From: Bifidobacterium canis
GTDB lineage: Bacteria; Actinomycetota; Actinomycetes; Actinomycetales; Bifidobacteriaceae
Direction: 5' to 3'
Length of the DNA: 64,000 nt
Assembly (NCBI RefSeq): GCF_009727065.1
Contig: NZ_WNLP01000008.1
Location: 50,936 to 114,935 of the forward strand
Below, piece after piece: positions 26,925-36,036 of the stretch (position 1 is its first letter; the number at the start of each line of letters is the position of its first letter). A model generated the notes under the pieces. The model had not been told where the DNA came from. It did no database searches and saw only the letters and a program-made list of their open reading frames with translations. A program made the position numbers and the translations under genes.

Positions 26925-27003
26925 TGCCCGCGCATTGTTGACAGGCGTCTCGACTGCTGCTACTCGGTTTGGCTATTGTGTTCTTGTGCTTTTCTAGTGC
27001 TTG

Positions 27004-29972
27004 TTATTCCGCTGGCACGATCGACACGATCTTCGGGGCCTTGACGATCACCTTACGCGGCTCCTTACCGCCAAGACGGTCGGCGACGGCCTCCAACGCC
27101 ATCGATTCCAGTTCCTTCGGATCGATGTCGGGGCTCACTTCGAGCTTGGCGCGCACCTTACCTTTGATCTGCACGACCGCGGTCACCGTGTCCTGGCCCA
27201 CGTAGCGTTCGTCGGCCACCGGCCATGGGTAGTGGGCCAAGGATTCGTCGTGGCCCAGACGGTTCCACAATTCCTCGCAGATATGCGGGGCGATCGGCGA
27301 GGTCATCAGCACGAGCGGTTCGACTGCCTCGCGCGGAACCTGCTTCAAACCGGTGAGATGGTTGTTGAGCACGATCAGCTTCGCGATCGCCGTGTTGGGG
27401 CGCATGTTCTCCATCTCCGTGGTCACTTCGGCGATCGTGTTGTTGAGCAGCTTGACCGTCTTGGCGTCCATCGGCGCGTCGGTCACGGTGACTTCACCGG
27501 TGTTCTCGTCGATGACGTTGCGCCACAGGCGCTGCAGGAAGCGCAGGCCGCCGACCACGTTGCGCGTGTTCCATGGCCTGGACTCGTCGAGCGGCCCCAT
27601 GCTCATCTCGTACAGGCGGAACGTGTCCGCACCATAGTTGTCGTACATGTAGTCCGGCGTGATGATGTTCTTGAGGCTCTTGCCCATCTTGCCGAATTCG
27701 CGGTTGACGGGTTCGCCCTGATAGGTGAACGTCGGTTCGCCGCCTTCGGAGGGGCCTTCCACCACATCTTCCGCGGGCACGTACTGGCCGCGTTCATCGG
27801 TGTAGGCGTACGCCTGGATCATGCCCTGATTGAACAGCTTGTGGAACGGTTCGAACGAGTCCACGTACCCCAGATCGAACAGGATCTTGTGCCAGAAGCG
27901 TGAATACAGCAGGTGAAGCACCGCGTGCTCGACACCGCCCACATACAGGTCCACGCCACCGGCTTTTCCTGCGACCGGCGAATGGTCGGGGCCCATCCAA
28001 TAGTCGTATTCGTCGGATTCGACCATGTGCTCGCTGTCGTGCGGGTCGAGGTAACGCATGTAGTACCAGCAGGATCCCGCCCAGTTCGGCATCGTGTTCG
28101 TGTCATGACGATAGGTCTTCGGACCGTCGCCCAGGTCGAGCGTCACGTTCACCCACTCCTCGTTGCGGCTCAACGGAGCCTCGGGTTCGGATTGCGAATC
28201 ATTCGGGTCGAAGGTCTTCGGCGAATAGTCCGGAACGTCGGGCAGGTTGATCGGCAGCATGCTGTCGGGGACCAGATGCGGCACGTCCTGCTCGTCGTAG
28301 ACGATCGGGAATGGCTCACCCCAATAGCGTTGACGGCTGAACAGCCAGTCGCGCAGACGGTAGCTGACCGTCCCCTTGCCCACCTGTGCCTCTTCAAGCC
28401 ATGCGCACGCGGCCTTGATCGCATCATCGACGCGCAAGCCGTCCAGCGACAACGCGTCGCCGCGAGCCCATGTCGCGTCGACGGAGGAGTTGATGACGAT
28501 GCCGTCATGCGAGACGAACGGCGCCTTGCCCTCATAGTTGGCGAGGTCGTCACCGGAATCGGGAAGCGGCGCGACGGTGTAGATCACCGGAAGACCGTAT
28601 TTGACGGCGAAATCATAGTCACGCTGGTCTCCGCCCGGCACTGCCATGATCGCACCCGTGCCATAGTCCATCAGCACGTAATCTGCGGTGAACACCGGCA
28701 GTTTCGCACCGGTGATCGGATTGTACGCATACATGCCGGTGAACAGGCCGGTTTTCTCACCGTTGTCGTTGACGCGGTCCGCCGCGGTCTTGGATTCGGC
28801 GATCTTGCGGTAGGCGTCGACCGCCTCACGCGGCGAAGCGTAGCCGCCCTTCCACTGGTCGCTTATGCCATCCGGCCACTCGTCCGGCACATGTTCGAGC
28901 AGTGGATGCTCCGGCGAGACCACGGTGAACGTTGCGCCGAACAACGTGTCGGGTCGGGTCGTGTAGATCTCCATGTCTTCGATGCCAGTGCCGGTCTCCA
29001 CTTTGAAGTGCACGGACGCGCCATGTGATTCGCCGATCCAATTGCGTTGCATCAGCTTGACCTTTTCAGGCCAGTCGATCGTGTCGAGATCCTTGATGAG
29101 ACGGTCACCGTATGCGGTGATGCGCATCGACCATTGGCGCAGCTCGCGTTGGAACACCGGGAAGTTGCCGCGTTCGGAGCGGCCTTCCGCGGTCACCTCC
29201 TCATTGGCGAGCACCGTACCCAGTCCCGGGCACCAATTGACCGGGGACTTCGAGATGTAGGCGAGACGGTAGTTGTTGAGCACCTCGGATTGCTCCGCCT
29301 CGCTCAACGAATCCCAGGATGCCCCCTCGTGGCCGTCGATCGGACGGGAGCCGGAACGGAACTGGTCGATCAGCGTGCTGATCGGTCGGGCGCAACCCAT
29401 CGAACCGCTTGGATTCCGGGTGTCCGGGTCATACCATGCGTCGAAGATGCGTGAGAAGATCCATTGCGTCCAACGCACGTATTCCGGGTCGATCGTGGCA
29501 AATGAGCGGCGATCGTCGAAGCTAAGACCCATGCGACGCAGCTGACGGCGCATGTTGGCGATGTTCTGCTCGGTGGTGACACGCGGATGCTGGCCGGTTT
29601 GCACGGCATACTGCTCCGCAGGCAGGCCGAAGGCGTCGTAGCCCAGGGCATGCAGCACGTTCTCGCCTTTCATGCGGTGATAGCGGCTCACCACATCGGT
29701 GGCGATGTAGCCAAGCGGGTGCCGACGTGCAGGCCTTTGCCGGAGGGGTATGGGAACATGTCCATCGCGAAGAACGATGGGCGCCCATCCGCATGGCGTC
29801 CTTTGCCGTCGGTCAGTTCGCCGTTGACGTTCGCAGCCCAGAAGGTGCCGTTCTCCTCCCAGGCATCCTGCCATTTCTCTTCGATTCGTTGCGCCATTTC
29901 CGTGGTGTATCGGAATTGCGGCGTACCCTGCCAATTCGATTGCGCTTGCGTGTTCGTGTCGTTCTCACTCAT
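27004..29972 (-). CDS. leuS: Leucyl-tRNA synthetase, broken by an apparent 1-nt deletion in the HIGH motif
   Basis: Class I synthetase charging tRNA-Leu; repaired length 989 residues. From ATG 29972 it reads [20 protein letters not shown], then [18 protein letters not shown]. There the frame breaks: the plus strand has gcgggtgccgac at 29715-29726, where one more G (gcgggtggccgac) gives [12 protein letters not shown], the HIGH-type ATP site. Downstream the protein is intact: editing domain [14 protein letters not shown] and [24 protein letters not shown] (KMSKS), and the C-terminal [12 protein letters not shown]. The gene is essential in bacteria, so a sequencing deletion is by far the likeliest explanation. 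It precedes comEA and may share its transcript. Confidence 0.92.
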
Positions 29973-30048
29973 AGGCAACGATTATCGTGGCGTAACTGGA
30001 CACTGGCGCGAATATGTCCATCAGGCGAACCGTGGGTTTTCCGCGGCC

Positions 30049-30939
30049 TTACGCCACGTCATGCGACTTGGCGACCCTCACCGGATTCAGTTGCAGGCTC
30101 ACATCGACGCCTAGGTCCCGCTCCATGTCGTCCACCATCTTGTCCCAGCTTCCATCGTCGACCATCTGCTGCAATGCGGTGTCGATGAGGTTGACGAGTT
30201 CGCTCTGACCGGCTTTGACTGCTATGCCAAACGCTTGGATACCATAGGTCTTGCCCTGCAGATGCAGGTATTGTTCGCCGCCCGTTTTGCGCAGCCCCGC
30301 GAGCACCGGGCGTGATGCCGCGATCGCATCCGACTGCCCCACCATCAGCGACGACGTGCATTGCCCAAAATCGGCGCGCCGCTCCATCGCGATGTTCGGA
30401 TGGTCGGCATGCAACTGTTCGCCGGCATAGTCTCCTTGCACCGTGCACACGGTTTTCCCGTCCAGATCATTCAGGTCGGTGAGCTTTCCTGCGTCATCGG
30501 CTCGTACGAGCAGCTGGTTGCGTGCTACCAGGTATGGCCCCGACACTTCCAATGTCGTGCCATCCACCGAACGGGTGTGTTTCATTGCCGTGGCGTCTTT
30601 TCCACCATCGTAGGAGTAGTTGATCATCGTGAAATCGACGGTTCCCTGCTCCACTTGCTGAACACGTGTGTCGGCGGTTTGGGCGTGGAAATACAGCTGT
30701 TTGCTGCCATATCCGAGCACTTTCGCCACGTACGTGGCCACGTCCACGGCCAATCCGCTGTATTCCCCGTCGTGATACCACGCGATGCCCGGCTCGTCGA
30801 TCGGCACTCCGATCGACATGATCGGTCCCTCCGCCTGCCCCGGTGCGCTTACGTTGACGGAGGTGCCGCAGCCTGCGAGCGAGCATGAGAGCGCCACCGC
30901 GCAGAATGATGCCAGTAGGGTTGTTGTGTGACGGCGCAT
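30049..30939 (-). CDS. Amino-acid-type ABC substrate-binding lipoprotein
   Basis: A 296-residue protein with a lipoprotein signal peptide (MRRHTTTLLASFCAVALSCS, lipobox LAGC) and a bacterial extracellular solute-binding domain family 3: SIGVPIDEPGIAWY, YSGLAVDVATYVAKVLGYG, VDFTMINYSYDGGKD, VCTVQGDYAGEQL and AFGIAVKAGQSELVNLID, the order seen in glutamine/glutamate binders. The ATG is preceded by GAGGT. It begins six bases after the corA stop and shares its transcript, but no permease or ATPase gene is adjacent, so it may serve a transporter encoded elsewhere. Confidence 0.88.
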   Translation of the reverse strand: MRRHTTTLLASFCAVALSCSLAGCGTSVNVSAPGQAEGPIMSIGVPIDEPGIAWYHDGEYSGLAVDVATYVAKVLGYGSKQLYFHAQTADTRVQQVEQGTVDFTMINYSYDGGKDATAMKHTRSVDGTTLEVSGPYLVARNQLLVRADDAGKLTDLNDLDGKTVCTVQGDYAGEQLHADHPNIAMERRADFGQCTSSLMVGQSDAIAASRPVLAGLRKTGGEQYLHLQGKTYGIQAFGIAVKAGQSELVNLIDTALQQMVDDGSWDKMVDDMERDLGVDVSLQLNPVRVAKSHDVA

Positions 30940-30945
30940 GCTACC

Positions 30946-31896
30946 TCATTTGAACAGTCGCGAACGGGTCAGGAACCATACCACTGCGCCGGCGAGCACG
31001 CAGGCGATCAGCACGATGATGAGGAATCCCCACTTCGAATTGCTCAACGGCATGCCGAGCATGCCCTGCTGGAAGTTCATGCCATACATGGAGAAGATGA
31101 GCGTGGGGATCGACAATGTGATCGAGATGATCGTGAAGATGCGCATCACGTTGTTCAGGTTGTTCGACACGATCGAGGCGAACGCGTCGGTCATGTTCGC
31201 AAGAACGCCGCTGTAGATGTTCGCCATCTCGATTGCCTGCTTGTTCTCGGTGATGACGTCTTCGAGCAGGTCCTCGTCTTCCGGGTATTGCTTGATGCGC
31301 GTGAGCGTCATCAGTTTCTCCATGACGATTTCATTCGATTTGAGCGACGTGTTGAAGTAGACCAATGTTTTGCTCAGTTCGAGGAGCATCAGGATCTCTT
31401 TGTTCTGCATCGAATGGCGCAGACGCAGTTCGAGCTTGTCGGTTTCGCGGTCGATGATGCGCAGGTAGCGCAGGTACATCGTGGCGTTGCGGTACAGGAT
31501 CTGCAGGATGAAACGGGATCGCATGAACGTGTTGAACCCGCGTATCGTGCCCTCCATGAACGGGTGAAGCACCGGCGTGTCTTGCATGCATACGGTGATG
31601 ATCATCGTCTTGGTGACGATGATCGACAACGGGATCGTCTCATACCAGTCACGGCCGCTGCGTTCCTCGACGGTCGGGATGTCGACGATGATCATCGTGT
31701 AGTCGTCTTCCACATCGACGCGGGAGCGTTCCTCGTCATCCAATGGCGCGCGCAGGTCGGCGAGATCGATCCCCGTTTCCTGCGAGACGGTGGCCAGTTC
31801 CACGTCGGTGGGATCCGCCAGTGCGAGCCATGAACCGTTTTCCGGTTTGGAGATCTGTTGGACTTGACCTTCTACAGTGCTGAACATGCGCAACAT
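30946..31896 (-). CDS. corA: CorA-family divalent cation transporter
   Basis: A 316-residue pentameric Mg2+/Co2+ channel protein. The cytosolic N-terminal domain is followed by the long stalk helix (LELSKTLVYFNTSLKSNEIVMEKL) and two C-terminal transmembrane helices: RIFTIISITLSIPTLIFSMY ending in YGMNF, the GMN selectivity motif, and WGFLIIVLIACVLAGAVVWFLT. Ends in a basic KRSRLFK-type tail. ATG 31896 has only GGGTGA upstream; an alternative ATG three codons in exists. It is cotranscribed with the amino-acid-type lipoprotein. Confidence 0.93.
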   Translation of the reverse strand: MLRMFSTVEGQVQQISKPENGSWLALADPTDVELATVSQETGIDLADLRAPLDDEERSRVDVEDDYTMIIVDIPTVEERSGRDWYETIPLSIIVTKTMIITVCMQDTPVLHPFMEGTIRGFNTFMRSRFILQILYRNATMYLRYLRIIDRETDKLELRLRHSMQNKEILMLLELSKTLVYFNTSLKSNEIVMEKLMTLTRIKQYPEDEDLLEDVITENKQAIEMANIYSGVLANMTDAFASIVSNNLNNVMRIFTIISITLSIPTLIFSMYGMNFQQGMLGMPLSNSKWGFLIIVLIACVLAGAVVWFLTRSRLFK

Positions 31897-31943
31897 GGGT
31901 TATCACCCGCCTTATTGTTGGATCCGGCAGTTTCGACAGGCTC

Positions 31944-31980
31944 GCGGTGAGCCCCTGCCATGCAGGTCGGGACTCACCGC
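31944..31980 (-). terminator. Hairpin between the histidine phosphatase and corA
   Basis: gcggtgag/ctcaccgc with inner ccc/ggg and ctgc/gcag pairs, about 15 pairs in all. It sits between the phosphatase stop (32052) and the corA start, with no T tract, so termination is uncertain. The smaller GCGAG/CTCGC hairpin at 32029-32043 is probably minor. Confidence 0.4.
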
Positions 31981-32051
31981 TTTCCAAGCCAGAGACAAGC
32001 ATAGTCTCAGGGTTTCGACACCGTTCGCGAGGATTCCTCGCAGACTGGAGG

Positions 32052-32876
32052 TCAGTTCAGCGGCTTCCACATCGGCATGTCGGGGTTGCGCAGATAGTCC
32101 GGCCCGTTCTCCCAGTCGACCGTGTCGGCGATGTCCGGCCCCTTGTCGTATTCGGTCAACGTGAATTGGGTGCCGTTCGCGTTGTAGCGTGGTTCGAGCC
32201 TTGACCAGAATGCGTTGCGCATACCGGTGAGATTGTCGAGCTTGTTGTCGGGCAGGCCCATCAGATTGCCGATCGTCGCCGCGATCCACGAGCCATGGGA
32301 GACCACGAACAGTGTTGTGGGCTCGTCCATGTATTGCGGGTCGTTGCAATACGAGAGGATGGTCTGCGCGCCGCGCGCGCCAAGATCCGACCTGGTCTCC
32401 ACACCGTATTCGCGTTCGCCGCCATCATGCGCCTTCCATGAACGGTAGCCCTCGGGGTATTTGCTTTGGATCTCCTCGCGGGTCATTCCCTCCCATTTGC
32501 CGAAATCACGTTCACGCAGGCGTTCGTCGAGCGTGACGTCCAAGCCCAGCGGATCCGCGAACGCGTGCGCCGTCTGTTGGGCACGGAACAGGTCGGAGCT
32601 GACGACGACGATGCGTCGGCGCGCCGCCGGGGACTTGCGGTATTCCTCGATGTCGCTGCGACGCACATCAGGGTCAGTCGGCTGCGGCAGGCGGTCGGGG
32701 TGACGGGCGATATTCGACGCCTTCGCCCAGTAGAAGCGTTGGGCGAGCGTGTAGCCGCTCATATCGACCTGCCATTGGCCAACGATGTCGAGCGGAATGT
32801 CGATCTGCCCTTGCAGGCGACGTTCGAGGTTGAAGGACGTGCGCCCGTGACGCATGAACATTACTTCATCGATCAT
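32052..32876 (-). CDS. Histidine phosphatase (phosphoglycerate-mutase-like), long form
   Basis: A 274-residue member of the histidine phosphatase superfamily: FMRHGRTSFN near residue 7 holds the catalytic His of RHG, GQIDIPLD follows, RERDFGKWEGMTREEI has the Glu/Asp proton donor and FVVSHGSWIAA holds the second His. The ATG at 32876 is supported by GAGGAG at five-base spacing; the GTG two codons before is less likely. It is not obviously glycolytic Gpm: the length and an insert around residues 35-75 suggest a small-molecule or protein phosphatase. A shorter paralogue lies at 34916-35629. Confidence 0.88.
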   Translation of the reverse strand: MIDEVMFMRHGRTSFNLERRLQGQIDIPLDIVGQWQVDMSGYTLAQRFYWAKASNIARHPDRLPQPTDPDVRRSDIEEYRKSPAARRRIVVVSSDLFRAQQTAHAFADPLGLDVTLDERLRERDFGKWEGMTREEIQSKYPEGYRSWKAHDGGEREYGVETRSDLGARGAQTILSYCNDPQYMDEPTTLFVVSHGSWIAATIGNLMGLPDNKLDNLTGMRNAFWSRLEPRYNANGTQFTLTEYDKGPDIADTVDWENGPDYLRNPDMPMWKPLN

Positions 32877-32979
32877 TTTCACTCCTCATGGATTTGCGTT
32901 GCGCAGCCGGTATGGCGTGTTTCATTGACATCGTAGACGCAGGCATGTCGATCGGCGCGCATGCCGCGGGCATGGAAAA

Positions 32980-33016
32980 GCCGGAACCGCAAGGATGTTC
33001 GCCTTACGGTTCCGGC
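32980..33016 (-). terminator. Terminator after the flavin-fold protein
   Basis: gccggaaccgcaagg pairs with ccttacggttccggc with one mismatch (15-position stem, seven-base loop), followed on the minus strand by TTTTCC. It lies 62 bp past the stop at 33079. Confidence 0.8.
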
Positions 33017-33078
33017 CACTTCGATATTCGGGAAGGCGATTGTTTCACCAAACCGTCACGTGGACGCATTCACCGCGT

Positions 33079-33483
33079 TCAGTCACGTGAAATGGTGGTG
33101 CCGGCCTTGGCTCCGGCCGACAGGTCTTCGATCTGCGTGATCTGCAGAACCGGCACGCATGCCGGCACCTTGGTGCCGCGCTCGTTGGCGAGCTTGACCT
33201 GCTCGTCGTAGATGGCGTCGTCGGTGTGCAACACGACTTCGCCGCGGAAACGATAGCCCTTCTTCTGCTCGAAGTTGACGAATGCGACTACGAGTGGGCT
33301 GCCGTTCTCGAGATTGCGGTAGGTTTGACCCGCGGTGCGCTCATGGTAGGCCAGATGGTTGTCGTCGAGCACGAACATCGACATCTTCGGGCCGAGGTCC
33401 GGAACGCCGTCCTGATTGACGGTGGCGACCCATGCCAGATTGTTGTTGATGAATTCCTTCATGTCTTCGGTGAGCTGTGCCAT
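33079..33483 (-). CDS. Pyridoxamine 5'-phosphate oxidase-fold (split-barrel) protein
   Basis: A 134-residue single-domain split-barrel flavin-binding-fold protein: MAQLTEDMKEFINNNLAWVATVNQDGVPDLGPK opening, then YHERTAGQTYRNLENGSPLVVAFV and YRFRGEVVLHTDDAIYDEQ, typical of the general PNPOx-like family that binds FMN, F420 or haem. The AGGAA ribosome site lies just before ATG 33483. It stands alone with its own terminator. The substrate is unknown; a general stress or redox role is likely but unproven. Confidence 0.85.
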   Translation of the reverse strand: MAQLTEDMKEFINNNLAWVATVNQDGVPDLGPKMSMFVLDDNHLAYHERTAGQTYRNLENGSPLVVAFVNFEQKKGYRFRGEVVLHTDDAIYDEQVKLANERGTKVPACVPVLQITQIEDLSAGAKAGTTISRD

Positions 33484-33610
33484 TTCGAATTCCTTTCGTT
33501 GCTACTGTTCTTGATTACCAAGACTACGCCGCTTGACCGCATGGCGGGTGGTATTGCGCTGTGGAAAGATGTGAGAAAACTCACCTTGGAAAGGGCGACG
33601 GAAAAAGAAA

Positions 33611-33636
33611 AACACCCAGCATATTTGCTGGGTGTT
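33611..33636 (-). terminator. Terminator of tRNA-Ala
   Basis: aacacccagca/tgctgggtgtt, 11 pairs with a four-base loop, followed on the minus strand by TTTCTTTTTCC and five bases past the tRNA 3' end. Confidence 0.85.
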
Positions 33637-33641
33637 GAACG

Positions 33642-33714
33642 TGGAGCTAAGGAGATTCGAACTCCTGACCCTCTCCATGCCATGGAGATGCGCTACCAGC
33701 TGCGCCATAGCCCC
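33642..33714 (-). tRNA. tRNA-Ala (anticodon GGC)
   Basis: On the minus strand GGGGCTA pairs with TAGCTCC (one G-T), the anticodon stem TCTCC/GGAGA encloses ATGGCAT with anticodon GGC, and the T arm GGAGTTCGAATCTCC is standard. Discriminator A, no encoded CCA. 73 nt. Confidence 0.97.
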
Positions 33715-33851
33715 GTGTTCAACTTGACGAACCTGAGATAGGTTACAACATTGCCGTCTGATATTCAACTCGGCGTGTCGATTTTATGATTCCTGCCAGC
33801 TGTGCCACCGCCGCATAGGGGTTTCGGTGCCCTATGCGGCGTCAACGTCTG

Positions 33852-34832
33852 TCATTGACTCTGCTGGCTGGTTCCGGAGGAATCCGTGTTCTTCTGGTTC
33901 GTGGTCGAATCCGTGTTCTGCGAGTTCGAATTATTCGAACCGCTGTTCTGCGAATCCTGCGTCGAATTCTGCTGTGAGCTCGAATCCGAATTCGAACTGC
34001 TCGAAGTACCGCTATCGGTGTTGGATCCGCTGTTTGAATTCGTCAAATCGGAGCCGGTTCCCGAATTGTCGGTACTCGTATTGGATGATTTGTCGGATTC
34101 GTTACCCGAGTTCGTGGTCGAGGTATCGCTGTTGCCAGTCGATTGGTTCTCCTGCTCGCTTGTGCTGCCGTCGGTTGGCGTCGACTGCTGCGTACTGCTC
34201 ACATCTGGCGTTTGCGACGACGTGGAGGTGGGGCTCACCACGTCTCGAACCACCGAATCCGTGCCCTTGCCGCCTGTAAGCGCCAGAATGACGCCAGCGG
34301 TGATGAGCACTGCGACCAGGCCGGAGACCAGGGCGACGATGATCGCCACACGCTTGTCGTGTTTACTGGCCGGTCTCTTGGCTTTCCCGTTTGACGGATG
34401 GTTGGCGATGGTATGCCGTTCAGCGCTTGACGCGCCGCCCGAACCGGAAACGACGGTGCGTGGCGCGCGCGTCTCTTCCGTGCTTTCCGCCCCTACGTCC
34501 ACGGATGGCATCACCCGCGTGCCGTCAACCGTTTCCGCGGATTCGTTCGGTCCTTCGGCATGAGATTGGGTTTCCGCATCGGTGGAGTCGGAGGAATCGG
34601 CGTCTGCTGGCCCCACGCCGTTTTGCTGTGCGGCGTCTTGCAGGCGTTTGCCTGATTCGTCAAGCACGTTCTTGTAGATCTGTGATGCGGCCGTGGAGAC
34701 GATGGATGCCACCGCCACGCCGATCACGGAGCCTGCGATACCGATTTTCGCCGATAGCAGGAACGATGTCACCGCGGCCAGCGCACCTGCCAATAGCTGT
34801 GAGAACGAGAGTCCTTTGAAAAAGTTCTTCAA
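33852..34832 (-). CDS. Membrane protein with an extracytoplasmic Ser/Asn/Thr/Asp/Gln-rich tail
   Basis: I recognise no family. The 326-residue protein begins (TTG start, no clear ribosome site) with two N-terminal hydrophobic segments (LAGALAAVTSFLLSAKIG and VIGVAVASIVSTAAS, about 13-50), a polar acidic region with Glu/Asp/Ser, then a single strong transmembrane helix IIVALVSGLVAVLITAGVIL near 165-185. After it, about 140 residues are almost entirely Ser, Asn, Thr, Asp, Gln and Gly, with many SN, TS and NQ pairs. This resembles a cell-wall-spanning or glycosylated stalk, but no LPXTG motif is present at the end. It is flanked by tRNA-Ala and a histidine phosphatase. Confidence 0.75.
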   Translation of the reverse strand: MKNFFKGLSFSQLLAGALAAVTSFLLSAKIGIAGSVIGVAVASIVSTAASQIYKNVLDESGKRLQDAAQQNGVGPADADSSDSTDAETQSHAEGPNESAETVDGTRVMPSVDVGAESTEETRAPRTVVSGSGGASSAERHTIANHPSNGKAKRPASKHDKRVAIIVALVSGLVAVLITAGVILALTGGKGTDSVVRDVVSPTSTSSQTPDVSSTQQSTPTDGSTSEQENQSTGNSDTSTTNSGNESDKSSNTSTDNSGTGSDLTNSNSGSNTDSGTSSSSNSDSSSQQNSTQDSQNSGSNNSNSQNTDSTTNQKNTDSSGTSQQSQ

Positions 34833-34915
34833 TTTACGTGTTACCCATACCCTGTCGGATTCGACCCGCGTCGAATTCAGATTCCGTTAGTACACCATAC
34901 ACGCTGTGGCTTGGA

Positions 34916-35629
34916 TTATTCCAACGGTTGGCTAGGATTTTCCCAATATTCGGTATCCGCCAATGCCGGACCATGGTTGTAGTCCGAGAGGATCCAACGG
35001 TTGTCGACGTGTATGCCCGCATTGTACAGCCGCGCCCAATGCGCGTTGCGCATTGTGGTGACCGATATGAAATCCGGGAAGTGTTCGCCGATGCCGAACA
35101 TCACCTGCAACGTGTTCTCGATCAGCGCTCCGTGGGAGAACACGAACAGGTCCGTGTTCTCATCGCATTCATGGGCCCAATCGTTCACCGCATTCATGCC
35201 ACGGGTTCCCGTGTGCTCGTGGGATTCCGCTCCATGATTGAGTTCTCCGCCCAGTCCGGCGCACCAGGATTCGAAATCCTCAGGGTAGTTCCGCGCCAAG
35301 TATTCGGCGGTCTTGCCTTCGAACTCGCCGAAGTCACGTTCACGCAGTCGCGGGTCGGCATGCACGGGAACGCCGATCCCGTCGGCGAACGCGTGCGCGG
35401 TCTGCATGGCCCTCTCCAGATCCGAGGAGACCACAAGTTGGCGTCGTTCGGGCTGCCTGCGCACATACAGGTCTATCAACGCCTTGGCGCTCTGCTTCAC
35501 CTGCCAGAGTCCCACTTCGTCGAGGGGGATGTCGATGGAGCCTTGCACCATTCCCAGACGGTTGTAGGATGTGCGGCCGTGCCTCACCAGCGTGACCGTG
35601 CGTGCGCGGACGTCAGCTTCAACGGGCAT
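34916..35629 (-). CDS. Histidine phosphatase (phosphoglycerate-mutase-like)
   Basis: A 237-residue paralogue of the protein at 32052: VTLVRHGRTSYN, GSIDIPLDEVG, SDLERAMQTAHAF, RERDFGEFEGKTAEYL and FVFSHGALIENTL, all catalytic residues of the family. The start ATG 35629 immediately follows the rsfS stop, with no gap, so it is coupled to rsfS. The rsfS-phosphoglycerate-mutase-like pair is conserved in actinobacteria (often gpm-like), but the true substrate is usually unassigned. Confidence 0.9.
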   Translation of the reverse strand: MPVEADVRARTVTLVRHGRTSYNRLGMVQGSIDIPLDEVGLWQVKQSAKALIDLYVRRQPERRQLVVSSDLERAMQTAHAFADGIGVPVHADPRLRERDFGEFEGKTAEYLARNYPEDFESWCAGLGGELNHGAESHEHTGTRGMNAVNDWAHECDENTDLFVFSHGALIENTLQVMFGIGEHFPDFISVTTMRNAHWARLYNAGIHVDNRWILSDYNHGPALADTEYWENPSQPLE

Positions 35630-36034
35630 TTATTCCGCGCCGTCCTGCTCGTCATCGGCATGCGGCGCTTGATCGAGCTGCAGGTCGATCTGGTCGCAGT
35701 CGCGCCACAGGCGTTCCAGATTGTAGAAGTCGCGCGCTTCATCATGCATGATGTGCACGATGAAGTCGCCGTAGTCGAGCAGAATCCACTGGGCCTCCTC
35801 GACACCCTCGCGGGAACGTGGTTTGAGACCGTGGTCTTTGACGTGCAGATCTTTTTCGATCTCTTCGGCGATGGCGAGCACCTGACGTTCGTTCGAAGCG
35901 GAGACGATCATCATGATGTCGCAGATGCCGAGCTTGTCGCCGACGTTGTAGGCGATGATGTTCTCGCCTTTCATGCGGTCGGCGGCCTGCGCCGCGATGC
36001 GGACTGCGTTGACGGATTGTTCGAAAGTGTTCAT
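35630..36034 (-). CDS. rsfS: Ribosomal silencing factor RsfS
   Basis: RsfS (formerly YbeB) binds L14 and blocks subunit joining in stationary phase. The 134-residue protein carries ENIIAYNVGDKLGICDIMMIVSA, SREGVEEAQWILLDYGDFIVHIMHDEARDFYNLERLW, the clearest family signature. ATG 36034 (MNTFEQSVNAV) has GGGAG at about eight bases; the frame is open nine codons further but would overlap glmU. The glmU stop is two bases before this start. Confidence 0.95.
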   Translation of the reverse strand: MNTFEQSVNAVRIAAQAADRMKGENIIAYNVGDKLGICDIMMIVSASNERQVLAIAEEIEKDLHVKDHGLKPRSREGVEEAQWILLDYGDFIVHIMHDEARDFYNLERLWRDCDQIDLQLDQAPHADDEQDGAE

Positions 36035-36036
36035 GT

